Positions 53,331-63,679 of a stretch of 64,000 bases of DNA are shown piece after piece. Under the pieces are notes generated by a model that saw only the letters and a list, made by a program, of their open reading frames with translations, was not told where the DNA came from and did not search any database. Positions within the stretch are counted from its first letter, which is position 1, and the number at the start of each line of letters is the position of its first letter. Position numbers and translations under genes: made by a program. This DNA comes from Ureibacillus massiliensis 4400831 = CIP 108448 = CCUG 49529 (lineage in GTDB: Bacteria > Bacillota > Bacilli > Bacillales_A > Planococcaceae): contig NZ_JPVQ01000012.1 of the NCBI RefSeq assembly GCF_000772965.1, positions 37,406 through 101,405 of the forward strand, in the 5' to 3' direction.

Positions 53331-54560
53331 ATGAATTTTAACGAAAAACTAGAACAATATGCAGAGCTGGCTGTAAAAGTAGGAGTTAATATTCAAAAAG
53401 GTCAATACCTATTAATTAATACATCAACTGAAGCATTAGAATTTGCACGCATTGTTGTAAAAAAAGCCTATGAAGCTGGTGCAGGAAGAGTTCAAGTAAA
53501 TTTATCGGATCCTTATTTCACCCGTTCTTTTTATGAAATGGGTAGGGAAGAAGAATTTAGCCACTTTCCAAAATGGATTACTGCTCAACGAGATGAAGTA
53601 ATCGATCGAAAAGGCGCACTATTATGGATTGATGCAGATGATCCTGATATGCTCTCAGGTATACCAGTATCAAGAATTTCTGCGTATCAAAAAGCATCTG
53701 GTCAAGCTTTAGTTCGTTATCGTAAAGCAATCATGAATGATGATATTGCTTGGTCTATCATCGCTGTACCGTCAAAACCATGGGCAAAAAAAGTATTTCC
53801 CAACCTTCCTGAGGATGAACAAGTTTCTGCACTTTGGGAAGCGATTTTCAATACTGTCCGAATAGGTGAAGAAAGCGCCGTTGATAAATGGCGTGAGCAT
53901 ATTAAAAATTTAGAAAATCGTGCCACAAAGTTGAATGAATTAAAGTTCTCTAAACTACATTATAAAGCTCCGGGAACAGACTTAACCATTGAGTTACCTA
54001 CAAAACATATTTGGTCATGTGGAAGCAGTAAAACGCCAGAAGGGGTTACCTTTATAGCGAATATGCCAACAGAAGAAGTATTTACATTACCTCACAAATA
54101 TGGAGTAAATGGGTTTGTTAGCAATACAAAGCCATTAGCTTATCAAGGAAACATCATCGATCAATTTAAGTTAACCTTTGAAGACGGGAAAATTGTAAAA
54201 GCGGAAGCAGAAATAGGGAATGATTTATTGCAGGAGCTTATTCACAGTGATGAAAACTCATGCTATTTAGGTGAAGTAGCTTTAGTTCCTCACGAATCAC
54301 CGATTTCAACTTCAGGTATTTTATATTACAATACATTATTTGATGAAAATGCATCCAACCATTTAGCAATTGGAGAAGCCTATCCGACTTGCTATGAAGG
54401 TGGTCGCGACATAGACGAAAGTCAATTTGATGAGTTAGGTATTAATAAGTCTATTACCCATGAAGATTTTATGATTGGCAGTAGTGAAATGGATATTGAT
54501 GGTATATTACCTGATGGAACTATTTTACCGATTTTTAGAAAAGGGAACTGGGCATTTTAA
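53331..54560 (+). CDS. ampS: M29-family aminopeptidase AmpS
   Basis: A 409-residue thermophilic-type metalloaminopeptidase of family M29, close to B. subtilis AmpS (410). The N-terminus NFNEKLEQYAELAVKVGVNIQKGQ is characteristic. Metal and catalytic blocks in the second half include LGEVALVPHESPIS, LFDENASNHLAIGEAYP and HEDFMIGSSEMDIDGI. It removes N-terminal residues from peptides. The ATG at 53331 has AGAGGG and AAAGG upstream inside the end of the helicase gene. A 7-residue longer start at 53310 has no such site. It is likely co-transcribed with the helicase. Confidence 0.9.
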   Translation: MNFNEKLEQYAELAVKVGVNIQKGQYLLINTSTEALEFARIVVKKAYEAGAGRVQVNLSDPYFTRSFYEMGREEEFSHFPKWITAQRDEVIDRKGALLWIDADDPDMLSGIPVSRISAYQKASGQALVRYRKAIMNDDIAWSIIAVPSKPWAKKVFPNLPEDEQVSALWEAIFNTVRIGEESAVDKWREHIKNLENRATKLNELKFSKLHYKAPGTDLTIELPTKHIWSCGSSKTPEGVTFIANMPTEEVFTLPHKYGVNGFVSNTKPLAYQGNIIDQFKLTFEDGKIVKAEAEIGNDLLQELIHSDENSCYLGEVALVPHESPISTSGILYYNTLFDENASNHLAIGEAYPTCYEGGRDIDESQFDELGINKSITHEDFMIGSSEMDIDGILPDGTILPIFRKGNWAF

Positions 54561-54578
54561 AATTAAAAGAGCATGTAG

Positions 54579-54611
54579 AACTGTCTAACAAAAAATATTA
54601 GACAGTTTTTT
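54579..54611 (+). terminator. terminator of ampS
   Basis: AACTGTCTAA and TTAGACAGTT form a perfect 10-bp stem followed by TTTTTCTTTT, 19 bases past the stop codon. Confidence 0.9.
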
Positions 54612-54745
54612 CTTTTTACTGGAAAAAATCTATATTAATTGGTAATATTTTTACAATAGATTTTAGCGAACGTTTGTACGTGATTTGTAGTTTTTTAATG
54701 GTGAAAAATGATAGAATATTTATATGAAAAATAGGAGGTCAAACG

Positions 54746-55921
54746 ATGAAAATCTTTCATACCGCAGATTGGCATTTAGGGAAGCTTGTTCAAGGTGTTT
54801 ATATGACCAAAGAGCAGGAATATGTATTAAATCAATTTATACAGGCCATTGATGAAGAACAGCCAGATGTCGTGATTATTGCAGGGGATTTATACGATCG
54901 TGCTGTTCCTCCTGTAGAAGCAGTAAATTTACTCGATTCTGTACTAGCAGAGATTATACTAAAAAGAAAAATTCCTGTACTTAGCATCGCAGGGAATCAT
55001 GATAGTCCAACCCGAGTTGGATTCGGCCATCAAATACTTAAGGGGAGTGGCCTATATATTTCTGGTGAACTAACTGAAAATATAGAGCCGATTATTCTTC
55101 ATGATGAATTTGGAGAAGTTCATTTCTATTTAGTTCCCTATACAGAACCATCAACAGTAAAAAATATATATCAGGATGACTCTATATCTAATTTTAATGA
55201 AGCGATGCAAAAAGTGATTGAGCGGATAGAACAAAATATGGACAAGTCTAAACGTCATGTATTTATTGGACATGCTTTTGTGACACCTCATGGAGAAATG
55301 GAAGAAAATACGAGTGATTCAGAAAGACCATTATCAATTGGTGGATCGGAATATGTCAGTGCAGAGCATTTCAAACCATTTCATTATACGGCGTTAGGAC
55401 ATTTGCATAAGGCTCATTACGTATTAAACGAAACTATTCGTTATTCAGGTTCGCCTTTAAAATATTCTTCATCCGAAGCAAATCATGAAAAGGGTTTTCT
55501 AGTTGTAGACTTAGATGAAAAGGGACAAGTACTCGTTTCAAAAAGAACATTCCAACCACGAAGAGATCTACGAATAGTAGAAGGCACCCTTCAAGATATA
55601 TTAAAACATGAAGTAAGCGAAGATTATGTTTTTGTACGTTTACTTGATATTACGCCAGTAGTGGGGGCTATGGAACAAATACGAACGGTATACCCGAATG
55701 CGATGCACGTTGAGCGTAAAACGATACAACAAAATATAATAATCGGAGAAAATGTAACGGAACAAAGAGCACAGCTAGATGATTTAAGTTTGTTTAAAGC
55801 CTTCTACAATGAAATTGTAGGAACGGAGCCATCTGAAAGTACGGAAAAGCTATTCCGTGAAGTACTAGCTGAAATGTTAAGGGATGAACGTGAAAGTAAA
55901 GAGATGGTGATCAGTAAATGA
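54746..55921 (+). CDS. sbcD: exonuclease subunit SbcD
   Basis: A 391-residue Mre11-type nuclease, the same length as B. subtilis SbcD. Phosphoesterase motifs are HTADWHLGK, GDLYDR, GNHDS, GHAFV and GHLHKAHY. With SbcC it forms a complex that cuts hairpins and degrades DNA ends, limiting palindromes and aiding repair. AGGAGGTC precedes the ATG. Its stop codon overlaps the sbcC start by 4 bases (ATGA). Confidence 0.95.
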   Translation: MKIFHTADWHLGKLVQGVYMTKEQEYVLNQFIQAIDEEQPDVVIIAGDLYDRAVPPVEAVNLLDSVLAEIILKRKIPVLSIAGNHDSPTRVGFGHQILKGSGLYISGELTENIEPIILHDEFGEVHFYLVPYTEPSTVKNIYQDDSISNFNEAMQKVIERIEQNMDKSKRHVFIGHAFVTPHGEMEENTSDSERPLSIGGSEYVSAEHFKPFHYTALGHLHKAHYVLNETIRYSGSPLKYSSSEANHEKGFLVVDLDEKGQVLVSKRTFQPRRDLRIVEGTLQDILKHEVSEDYVFVRLLDITPVVGAMEQIRTVYPNAMHVERKTIQQNIIIGENVTEQRAQLDDLSLFKAFYNEIVGTEPSESTEKLFREVLAEMLRDERESKEMVISK

Positions 55922-58900
55922 AGCCTATAAAATTAACGATGCGTGCTTTTGGACCTTACAAAAGAGAAGAAATTATTGATTTTACGAGATTGCATGATAA
56001 TCGACTATTCGTCATTTCTGGAACAACAGGCGCAGGAAAAACAACAATTTTTGATGGTATTTGTTTTGCTTTATATGGACAAGGTAGTGGATCAGATCGA
56101 AAAGATACTAAAATGCTAAGAAGTGACTTTGCAGAAGACGATGTCCATACGGCTGTTGAGCTAGTGTTTGAAATACACGATAAAACCTATCGGGTGCTAC
56201 GTCAATTACCCCACGTAAAAAAAGGGAGAAAAGCTGCAACAGGCGAAAAATATGAGCTATTTGAAATTCAAGAAAATGGTTTGGAAGTAGCTGCTGTTGA
56301 AAGACAAAAAGTAACGGATATTAACCAAAAGATTGTTGAAATTATCGGCTTAACCTATGACCAATTTAGCCAAATTGTAATGCTTCCACAGGGGGAATTT
56401 CGAAAACTATTAACATCACAAACTGAAAATAAAGAGGAAATCCTCAGAAAAATATTTAAAACAAATCGTTATGGTGAAATGGCACAAAAACTAGAAGTGA
56501 AAAAACAACAAGCTGAACAACAATTAAATAAAGCGCAGGTCATAAAGAATAGTTATATAGAACAAATATCAGGAGCTTTACCAAGACGGGATTCTCATCT
56601 TTTTTCTGTTCTAGATAAACAATCGAATATCTATCAAATACAAGATGCTTTGAGGGAAGAACTTTCCTATTATCAAGAAAAAATCATCGAGGATTATGGA
56701 TTATACGAGAAAGCATTTGAATTGCATAAACAAAAGTATGATTTATTTGTTACAAATAAATCATTAAACGATCGAATCGATAACTACGAAAAAAATGTAA
56801 TAAAGTTAACAGAGCTTCAACAGCAAAATCCCTTATATGAAAGAATGAAGTTTGAATATGACGCTGCAATAAGGGCAAGCCAAATTGAGCCAATCTATCA
56901 ACAGCTTTTAATAGTTGAAAGTGAGAGAGATACCCAACAACAAAAGCTAGAACAAGTAACAAGACAATTAGAGCTTGCAAAACAAAAGCTAGCACATTCA
57001 AAGTTAAAATATGAAAGTGAACAAAATAATCATAGTAAACGAGAGGCAGCATTAAAAAAAGTTCTGGATTTAGAAAAGCTAATTCCTGCCTTTGAGGAAA
57101 TTGAAAAACTACAAAAGCTTGTTGCATCGATTGAAGAGGAAACAGTTCAACATAAAGAGAAAATATCACAACTAGAAAATCAGCTTCAATATAAAAAAGG
57201 TCTGCGCGGGCAACTGAATGCGACTATTGAACAGCTAGAGTTAAACACAGAGAAGATTCAAGAGATTGTTGATGAGCAAAATAGTCTAAAAGAAATTATT
57301 CAACTATTTAATCAATATAGTGAATTTCAAAAGAAATTAACATTACTAAATGAACAATATGAACAAGTGCTAAAAAATTTCGAAAATGCAAAAGAACATT
57401 ATGAAATCGAAGAACTGAAGTGGTTAAATAATCAAGCCTCTATTTTAGCGGCGAAATTATCACCTGGAGAGCCATGTCCAGTTTGCGGAAGTGTAGAACA
57501 TCAAATCGTAAATCGTGACCATGCGGAAATTGTAGACGAAAAAGTACTAAAACAGTTAAAAGCTACATTGTCAAAGGTTGAACAAAGTAAATTTGAATAT
57601 CAAGCAACCATCCATGCCACTAATACACAATTAGAAAATATAAAACATACTCTACAAAGTAATAATGTGAAAATTGAAGACCAAGCTTTATTACTTGAAA
57701 AATATAATGAAGTTACCCTAAAACTCAAGAGGCTACAAAAAGAAATTGAACTTCTTTCAACAAAACGAAAACAATTAAAAGATGTTTTACAAGAGGAACA
57801 GACGCTTGAATCACAATTTAAATTGTGGGAGCAGCAGTATAACGAAAAAAATAATCAACACATACAACAAAAAACGATATTAGAACTAAAACAATTATCG
57901 ATTCCTGTTGAATTGAAGACGCTTAGTGAACTACAGCGGGCATTACATGTAGCTTTAAAAAATAAAACTGAGCTTGAGCAACAGTGGGAAATTGCTCAAA
58001 AGCAATACCAATCTTCCCTAACAGAGGTCGCTACTACTGAAGAAAACTTAAAGCTCACTTCACTGCGAGTAGAGGAAGCTATCGAAAATCTAAAAAAACA
58101 CGAATCACAATTTAGGGACGCTTTAAACAGTGCTAGATTTGAAAGTATCGATGACTTTATTCGATCAAAACGTACTGAATTAGAACAGAAACATTTATAT
58201 GATCAATACTTAAAATTTACGAAGGTACTTCATTCATTAACTGAACAAGTAAAAATAGAAAAAGAACAATTAGATGGTAAGGAAAAAATAGATTTAAAAG
58301 AAGCGCAAGAGGAACTAGACGGATTAAAAAGGGATTATGAAAGAGCACATCAAATACTAAATGAATCAAAAAATATTGAACAAATTTGTTTAGATTATCT
58401 AAACAAGCTTCAACACATCGGACAAGAAATTGTTGACCTTGAAGAAACTTCGAATCAAATCGTTGATTTATATAATGTATTACGCGGTCAAAACAACAAA
58501 AAAGTTTCATTTGAACGGTATGTTCAGATGGGCTATTTAGAGCAAATAACTGAAGCTGCCAACATACGATTAAAAAACCTATCAAATGGTCAGTTTTATC
58601 TCCAGTGCTCAGATAGACAGGAATCTCACGGACGTCAAAGCGGATTAAGCTTGGATGTTTATGATACGTATACTGGTCAATCTAGGGACGTGAAATCATT
58701 ATCAGGTGGAGAAAAGTTTAATGCTTCATTATGTCTTGCTTTAGGGTTAGCAGACGTTATACAAAGCTATCAGGGAAATGTAAGAATAGATACAATGTTT
58801 ATAGATGAAGGGTTCGGATCTCTTGATGAGGAATCGCTGATGAAAGCTATCGATACATTAATCGATTTACAAAAATCAGGGAGAATGATTGGTGTAATTT

Positions 58901-58995
58901 CTCACGTTGCCGAATTAAAAGCAGCTATGCCAGCCATTCTTCAAGTAGAGAAATTAAAAGAAGGTTATAGTAAAACGTCAATTATTTTAAAATAA
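55918..58995 (+). CDS. sbcC: exonuclease ATPase subunit SbcC
   Basis: A 1025-residue Rad50-type SMC ATPase. It has Walker A (SGTTGAGKTTIFDG) near residue 35, long coiled coils, the zinc hook CPVCG near residue 520, the signature LSGGEKFNASLCLALGLAD near 928, and Walker B TMFIDEGFGSLDEES near 960. It is a little shorter than the B. subtilis protein (about 1130), mainly in the coiled coil. It partners the SbcD nuclease and is translationally coupled to it. Confidence 0.95.
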   Translation: MKPIKLTMRAFGPYKREEIIDFTRLHDNRLFVISGTTGAGKTTIFDGICFALYGQGSGSDRKDTKMLRSDFAEDDVHTAVELVFEIHDKTYRVLRQLPHVKKGRKAATGEKYELFEIQENGLEVAAVERQKVTDINQKIVEIIGLTYDQFSQIVMLPQGEFRKLLTSQTENKEEILRKIFKTNRYGEMAQKLEVKKQQAEQQLNKAQVIKNSYIEQISGALPRRDSHLFSVLDKQSNIYQIQDALREELSYYQEKIIEDYGLYEKAFELHKQKYDLFVTNKSLNDRIDNYEKNVIKLTELQQQNPLYERMKFEYDAAIRASQIEPIYQQLLIVESERDTQQQKLEQVTRQLELAKQKLAHSKLKYESEQNNHSKREAALKKVLDLEKLIPAFEEIEKLQKLVASIEEETVQHKEKISQLENQLQYKKGLRGQLNATIEQLELNTEKIQEIVDEQNSLKEIIQLFNQYSEFQKKLTLLNEQYEQVLKNFENAKEHYEIEELKWLNNQASILAAKLSPGEPCPVCGSVEHQIVNRDHAEIVDEKVLKQLKATLSKVEQSKFEYQATIHATNTQLENIKHTLQSNNVKIEDQALLLEKYNEVTLKLKRLQKEIELLSTKRKQLKDVLQEEQTLESQFKLWEQQYNEKNNQHIQQKTILELKQLSIPVELKTLSELQRALHVALKNKTELEQQWEIAQKQYQSSLTEVATTEENLKLTSLRVEEAIENLKKHESQFRDALNSARFESIDDFIRSKRTELEQKHLYDQYLKFTKVLHSLTEQVKIEKEQLDGKEKIDLKEAQEELDGLKRDYERAHQILNESKNIEQICLDYLNKLQHIGQEIVDLEETSNQIVDLYNVLRGQNNKKVSFERYVQMGYLEQITEAANIRLKNLSNGQFYLQCSDRQESHGRQSGLSLDVYDTYTGQSRDVKSLSGGEKFNASLCLALGLADVIQSYQGNVRIDTMFIDEGFGSLDEESLMKAIDTLIDLQKSGRMIGVISHVAELKAAMPAILQVEKLKEGYSKTSIILK

Positions 58996-58997
58996 GT

Positions 58998-59030
58998 AAA
59001 ACGAGTCCAACTTTTCTGGACTCGTTTTAT
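58998..59030. terminator. bidirectional terminator between sbcC and the DUF4870 gene
   Basis: AAAACGAGTCCA and TGGACTCGTTTT form a perfect 12-bp stem with a 7-base loop. Confidence 0.85.
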
Positions 59031-59380
59031 TGTACATAAGTATTTTGACGAAAAACTCGAACTGCTTGGACTAAATTCCAAACAACAATTGCAGAGGATA
59101 TGATGAAATAAATAAACATCCAGATCATAAAGTTTGTAAAGTAAGATGGGGTATAGACAGCACCGTTAACAGCTCCATTAAATGTAAATAAGCTCATTAA
59201 TGCGAATATTGATATAGCAGCCCCTAAAACGGTTGGAATTAGATGAGAAATAGATGCACGCTTAGCATGATATTTTACTTCCTTCTCTTTGGAAACAAAG
59301 AACAAAATGATTGGAAGTAAAAAAGGTGCAAATAGAATACTTACATAACTAAGGGCGGATAAGGTCTTTGGATTAAACAT
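59027..59380 (-). CDS. DUF4870 small membrane protein
   Basis: A 117-residue protein with three hydrophobic segments (about residues 7-27, 50-70 and 82-108) and the DUF4870 pattern: ALSYVSILFAPFLLPIILFF, then VKYHAKRASISHLIP, and a last TM segment followed by a short basic tail. The function of the family is unknown. The ATG at 59380 has GGAGGAG upstream. An extension to 59428 does not. Confidence 0.8.
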   Translation of the reverse strand: MFNPKTLSALSYVSILFAPFLLPIILFFVSKEKEVKYHAKRASISHLIPTVLGAAISIFALMSLFTFNGAVNGAVYTPSYFTNFMIWMFIYFIISSAIVVWNLVQAVRVFRQNTYVQ

Positions 59381-59548
59381 ATAACTCCTCCAATCAGAAA
59401 AGCTTAAATTTATTAATGAGTATTTCATAATACATTTATTGGTTAATTTGTTAAGTTCTATTCCGAATATTATTTAAATGATTAAAACGAAGCAGACTCG
59501 CCTAATCTCTTTACTCCATGTGTGGTATATTATATAGAGAGATTGTAA

Positions 59549-60316
<768 letters not shown>

Positions 60317-60317
60317 T

Positions 60318-60418
60318 AAAAAATCCTGTCCCTCGATTTGAACTGCACCCCCAATTGTTAGTTATGTCTAACAATTGGGGTGCGGTTCAAATTATTTCGA
60401 GGGGCCAGGATTTTTTTT
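60318..60418. terminator. very long palindromic hairpin between mapB and the TspO-like gene
   Basis: Complementary arms cover about 45 bases each: AAAATCCTG pairs with CAGGATTTT at the base, CTCGA with TCGAG, TTTGAACTGCACCCC with GGGGTGCGGTTCAAA, and CCAATTGTTAG with CTAACAATTGG near the tip, around a 6-base loop. A-runs and T-runs flank both sides. It overlaps the last codons of the minus-strand gene. Confidence 0.8.
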
Positions 60419-61126
60419 AATAAATATGATACCGGCGATCATAACACCACTTAAAAACAATGCTGCAGTAGATACTAAAAGTTCATCAAAACCATTTGAA
60501 ATCGCAATTCCTACATAACACCAAATAAATACAAGTGGAGAAACAATATCATGATGATGATAGCGTAGATGCATCATGATAGCGACTCCTAACGTCATTA
60601 GTAATACAGCCCATAAAGCTTTGCTTAAACCAAAACCATTCCATTCTATATGTACTAATAGATAACAAAAATATAAAATGAATAAAAAGAGAGTCCAACT
60701 AAAATACATTGCAATAGGATAACGTAATTGAATTGCCTCTTTCTTTAATGGATAAGTCAAATAAAGTAAAAATAGCAAAATAAGCTGTAACCCCATTAGG
60801 ATTAATGAAATTATGAATTGTTCATTGTGCCAAAAAATAATAGACGAAATTTGAAATAGTACAATAAAGACCGTTAAAAACACTTGCATAGATGTAATTG
60901 GGTGTTGATTTCCTTTATAGAATTGGAAATATTTAAATACCCAGATGATAAGAAAGGCAAAAAGAACAATCCAAAATAAAAAGACGTAATTAGAAGGTGC
61001 GAATAAAACAGGTAAACGATTAAGAATTTCTACAGTAGAAACACCATTCCATTGTAGCCAAAATGCATTAATCGTAAATAATAAACCTACAATGATGGAT
61101 AGCGATAAGATGATTAACCGAACCAT
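60392..61126 (-). CDS. multi-pass membrane protein, TspO/MBR-related family
   Basis: A 244-residue protein with seven or eight hydrophobic segments. The segment STVEILNRLPVLFAPSNYVFLFWIVLFAFLIIW resembles a family of larger tryptophan-rich (TspO-related) proteins of Firmicutes, with N-R-L-P...P-x-x-Y-V-F-x-x-W. That assignment rests on remembered sequence patterns and is moderate. TspO proteins bind porphyrins and affect stress responses. The last codons lie inside the long palindrome at 60318-60418. Confidence 0.6.
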   Translation of the reverse strand: MVRLIILSLSIIVGLLFTINAFWLQWNGVSTVEILNRLPVLFAPSNYVFLFWIVLFAFLIIWVFKYFQFYKGNQHPITSMQVFLTVFIVLFQISSIIFWHNEQFIISLILMGLQLILLFLLYLTYPLKKEAIQLRYPIAMYFSWTLFLFILYFCYLLVHIEWNGFGLSKALWAVLLMTLGVAIMMHLRYHHHDIVSPLVFIWCYVGIAISNGFDELLVSTAALFLSGVMIAGIIFIKKNPGPSK

Positions 61127-61242
61127 AGTTGTTCACCCCTTTCTATAGAAATTATATACATATAAATATTATTCAACAACAAATTCCAATAACATACAAA
61201 TTTTTGTAAAATAAAATCATACTATATGCAGAGGTGAGAGTG

Positions 61243-62022
61243 TTGGGAAGAATTGAAGAACTGGATTTATCAAAGTCGATGGAGAAAAAAGAATATAAAA
61301 AAGAGTTAAAGCAATTACAGTATGAAATGCTAAATATTCAACAATTTCTATTTAAAAATAAAATAGGACTCATTTTAGCTTTTGAAGGAATGGACGCTGC
61401 TGGAAAAGGTGGGGCCATAAAAAGATTGACACAAAGACTGGATCCCAGAGGACTTATCGTTCATCCGATTTCTGCACCACAACAACATGAAAAAAGATAT
61501 CATTATTTACAGCGATTTTGGAGAAAGCTTCCTCAACACGGTCAAATAGGTATATTCGATCGCTCTTGGTACGGTAGAGTATTAGTCGAAAGAATTGAAG
61601 GGTTTGCAACAACCGATGAATGGAAAAGAGCCTATGAGGAAATCAATTCATTTGAAAAAACATTAACTGATGAAAGTTATATTCTTCTTAAATTTTGGAT
61701 TCATATCGATAAAGATGAGCAATTAAAAAGATTTCATGATCGTTTAAATGATCCATATAAACAATGGAAACTAACAGAAGAAGATTGGCGTAATCGCGAT
61801 AAATTTGATGATTATACTAAATGTGCAAACGAAATGTTCGCAAAAACTCATCATAAACACGCACCATGGGTTGTGATACCAGGAAATAATAAGCAATATG
61901 CACGCATAAAAGTATTAAGGGAAACAATTACATTCGTTAAGGAAGAGCTAAATCGTCGGGGGTTACCAATCGATGAGAACATGATAAGCCTAGATGGGGA
62001 TCAAAACCAAGAGCAAGAATAG
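61243..62022 (+). CDS. polyphosphate kinase 2 family protein
   Basis: A 259-residue PPK2-family enzyme with P-loop FEGMDAAGKGGAIKRL and the Walker B/lid block GIFDRSWYGRVLVERIEGF. RFHDRLNDPYKQWKLTEEDWRNRDK is conserved in the family. PPK2 enzymes transfer phosphate between polyphosphate and nucleotides, often making NDPs or NTPs from polyphosphate. The TTG at 61243 has GAGGTG 6 bases upstream. The GTG at 61234 lies within that site. There is no adjacent phosphatase or PPK1. Confidence 0.88.
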   Translation: MGRIEELDLSKSMEKKEYKKELKQLQYEMLNIQQFLFKNKIGLILAFEGMDAAGKGGAIKRLTQRLDPRGLIVHPISAPQQHEKRYHYLQRFWRKLPQHGQIGIFDRSWYGRVLVERIEGFATTDEWKRAYEEINSFEKTLTDESYILLKFWIHIDKDEQLKRFHDRLNDPYKQWKLTEEDWRNRDKFDDYTKCANEMFAKTHHKHAPWVVIPGNNKQYARIKVLRETITFVKEELNRRGLPIDENMISLDGDQNQEQE

Positions 62023-62109
62023 AGACTCTGTGTTAATGCCGTTAAATTTTGGATAGTAATGGGGAATGTAAACCTCTAACATAAAGAAAGGCACGGATAG
62101 GGTGATACG

Positions 62110-62706
62110 ATGGTGAGGAAATTTCTTAATTTACTTCAGAGAAAAGGTGATCAAGTGGTTAGAATCGAAGGTGATCGATGCTATTTAAGGACATTCATAG
62201 AGTCTGATGCGAGGAGTCTTTCTGAGTTATTAACAAACAATAAGTATTATTGGGCACAATACGAACCATTACATGATGATTATTTTTATACAGAGGATGC
62301 GCAATTACGAAAAATATTAGAAAGTATGCAGTTAATGCGAGTAAACAGAGAATATTCCTTTGGTATTTACACAAAAGGACGAAATCAACTAATTGGGCAT
62401 ATTTCTCTGTATGCCATTAAAAGATTGCCATATTCAAGTGCATTTATAGGTTATTCTATTGACGAACGCTTTACGAAAAAAGGAATAGCAACGGAAGCTG
62501 TGAATCACCTTATACATTTTGCATTTAATGAATTAAATCTACACCGCATTGAAGCTTATGTATCACCTAAAAATATTGGATCTATCAAAGTATTAGAACG
62601 TGCAAAATTCGTCAAAGAAGGGCTATTAAGAAAGCTGCTATATATTAATGGAGTATGGGAAGATCACTACATGTATTCTATTTTACAAGAGGATTATAAT
62701 TTTTAA
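62110..62706 (+). CDS. GNAT-family N-acetyltransferase, RimJ/RimL-like
   Basis: A 198-residue acetyltransferase. The acetyl-CoA motif region is GYSIDERFTKKGIATEAVNHLIHFAFNELNLHRIEAYV, and ENIGSIKVLERAKFVKEG is replaced here by KNIGSIKVLERAKFVKEG, both typical of RimJ-type enzymes. These acetylate N-termini of ribosomal proteins or modify other substrates. The ATG has AGGGTGAT upstream. It is followed by the second copy of the interspersed repeat. Confidence 0.85.
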   Translation: MVRKFLNLLQRKGDQVVRIEGDRCYLRTFIESDARSLSELLTNNKYYWAQYEPLHDDYFYTEDAQLRKILESMQLMRVNREYSFGIYTKGRNQLIGHISLYAIKRLPYSSAFIGYSIDERFTKKGIATEAVNHLIHFAFNELNLHRIEAYVSPKNIGSIKVLERAKFVKEGLLRKLLYINGVWEDHYMYSILQEDYNF

Positions 62707-62710
62707 AAAA

Positions 62711-62945
62711 GTGGGTAGGACATAAATTAAAAAAAGATTGTAATTTTGGGATAGAGTACCGTTCGTTTCCATTGCAGACTCCGTGCATCCAGGGCGTGAC
62801 TTGAGCCTTCTCCTCGCTTCGCTCATGCGGGGTCTTGGGCTTGGTCACAGCTCTTTTTTGCACCGAATTTAAATAGGATTAGGTAGTGAAAAAATATCAT
62901 TTTTCTTAGAGCAGTTCTAAGAAATTTTTCTTTTGTCCCACCCTC
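62711..62945. repeat. second copy of the interspersed repeat (uninterrupted)
   Basis: It starts GTGGGTAGGACATAAA and ends TTTTGTCCCACCCTC, inverted ends like those of the copy at 47980-49951. It contains CCGTTCGTTTCC and a GC-rich middle with TGCGGGGTC. This 235-base copy has no insertion. No gene is seen in it. Confidence 0.6.
62902..62930 (+). terminator. hairpin at the end of the repeat
   Basis: TTTCTTAGA and TCTAAGAAA with a 5-base loop are followed by TTTTTCTTTT on the plus strand. Confidence 0.6.
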
Positions 62946-62956
62946 TTAGATTTTAA

Positions 62957-63538
62957 TTACTTATCAAATTCTTTTAAATACTCATCGCCGTTTGTGATTA
63001 AGTCGAGTTTACCTGTATTTGGATCCATTACTAAACCATGGACAGGAATTCCGTTTGGCATTAATGGGTGGTTGCGGATTAAGTCTACGCTTTTTTGAAT
63101 ACTTGTAGTTACATCTCCAAAACCTCTTAACCATTCTACTAAATCAATTCCAGAATACTTCACGATGTTAATAATATCTTTATTAACACCTCGATCAATC
63201 ATTTTATCAATCATTTTATGAGGATCTACCGCACTCATACCACAATCATGATGACCAATTACATAAACTTCCTCTGCTTTAAGCTCATAGAGAGCAACTA
63301 ATATACTTCTGATAACAGCGCCGAAAGGATGATTGACGATCGCTCCAGCACTTTTGACAATCTTAACATCCCCATTTCGCATATTCATAGCCTTTGGCAA
63401 AAGCTCTACAAGTCGAGTGTCCATGCATGTTAAAATGACAATTTTTTTGTCTGGAAACTTTGATGTTATATATGGCTCATACTGCTTGAATTTAACAAAT
63501 GATTCATTGAAATTCAGGATTTCATTTAGTGAAGACAT
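62957..63538 (-). CDS. beta-class carbonic anhydrase
   Basis: A 193-residue protein of the beta-carbonic anhydrase family (B. subtilis YtiB type). Zinc-ligand blocks are VILTCMDTRL (Cys, Asp/Arg dyad) and YVIGHHDCGM (His and Cys). It interconverts carbon dioxide and bicarbonate. The ATG at 63538 is chosen because GGGGTG lies 8 bases upstream. Frames reaching 63607 would add residues with no ribosome binding site. Confidence 0.88.
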   Translation of the reverse strand: MSSLNEILNFNESFVKFKQYEPYITSKFPDKKIVILTCMDTRLVELLPKAMNMRNGDVKIVKSAGAIVNHPFGAVIRSILVALYELKAEEVYVIGHHDCGMSAVDPHKMIDKMIDRGVNKDIINIVKYSGIDLVEWLRGFGDVTTSIQKSVDLIRNHPLMPNGIPVHGLVMDPNTGKLDLITNGDEYLKEFDK

Positions 63539-63632
63539 TAGCATTACACCCCATAAAAATTTTTTATCCCGCATATTTAGGGATGAAACCTGTACTCTAG
63601 GTTTCATTTTATATAATATACCAGTTCAACTT

Positions 63633-63675
63633 AAAAAAAGTCGACAAAACTCGTTTGTGAATTTTGTCGACTTTA
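63633..63675 (-). terminator. terminator of the small membrane-peptide gene
   Basis: On the minus strand AAAGTCGACAAAA and TTTTGTCGACTTT form a 13-bp stem followed by a T run, 5 bases past the stop codon at 63680. Confidence 0.85.
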
Positions 63676-63679
63676 TTAA

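Noticed and set aside
56750..57169. 139-residue reverse-strand frame opposite sbcC
   Set aside because: It is a shadow of the coiled-coil coding sequence (Leu/Phe/Val-rich), and no promoter or ribosome binding site is seen.
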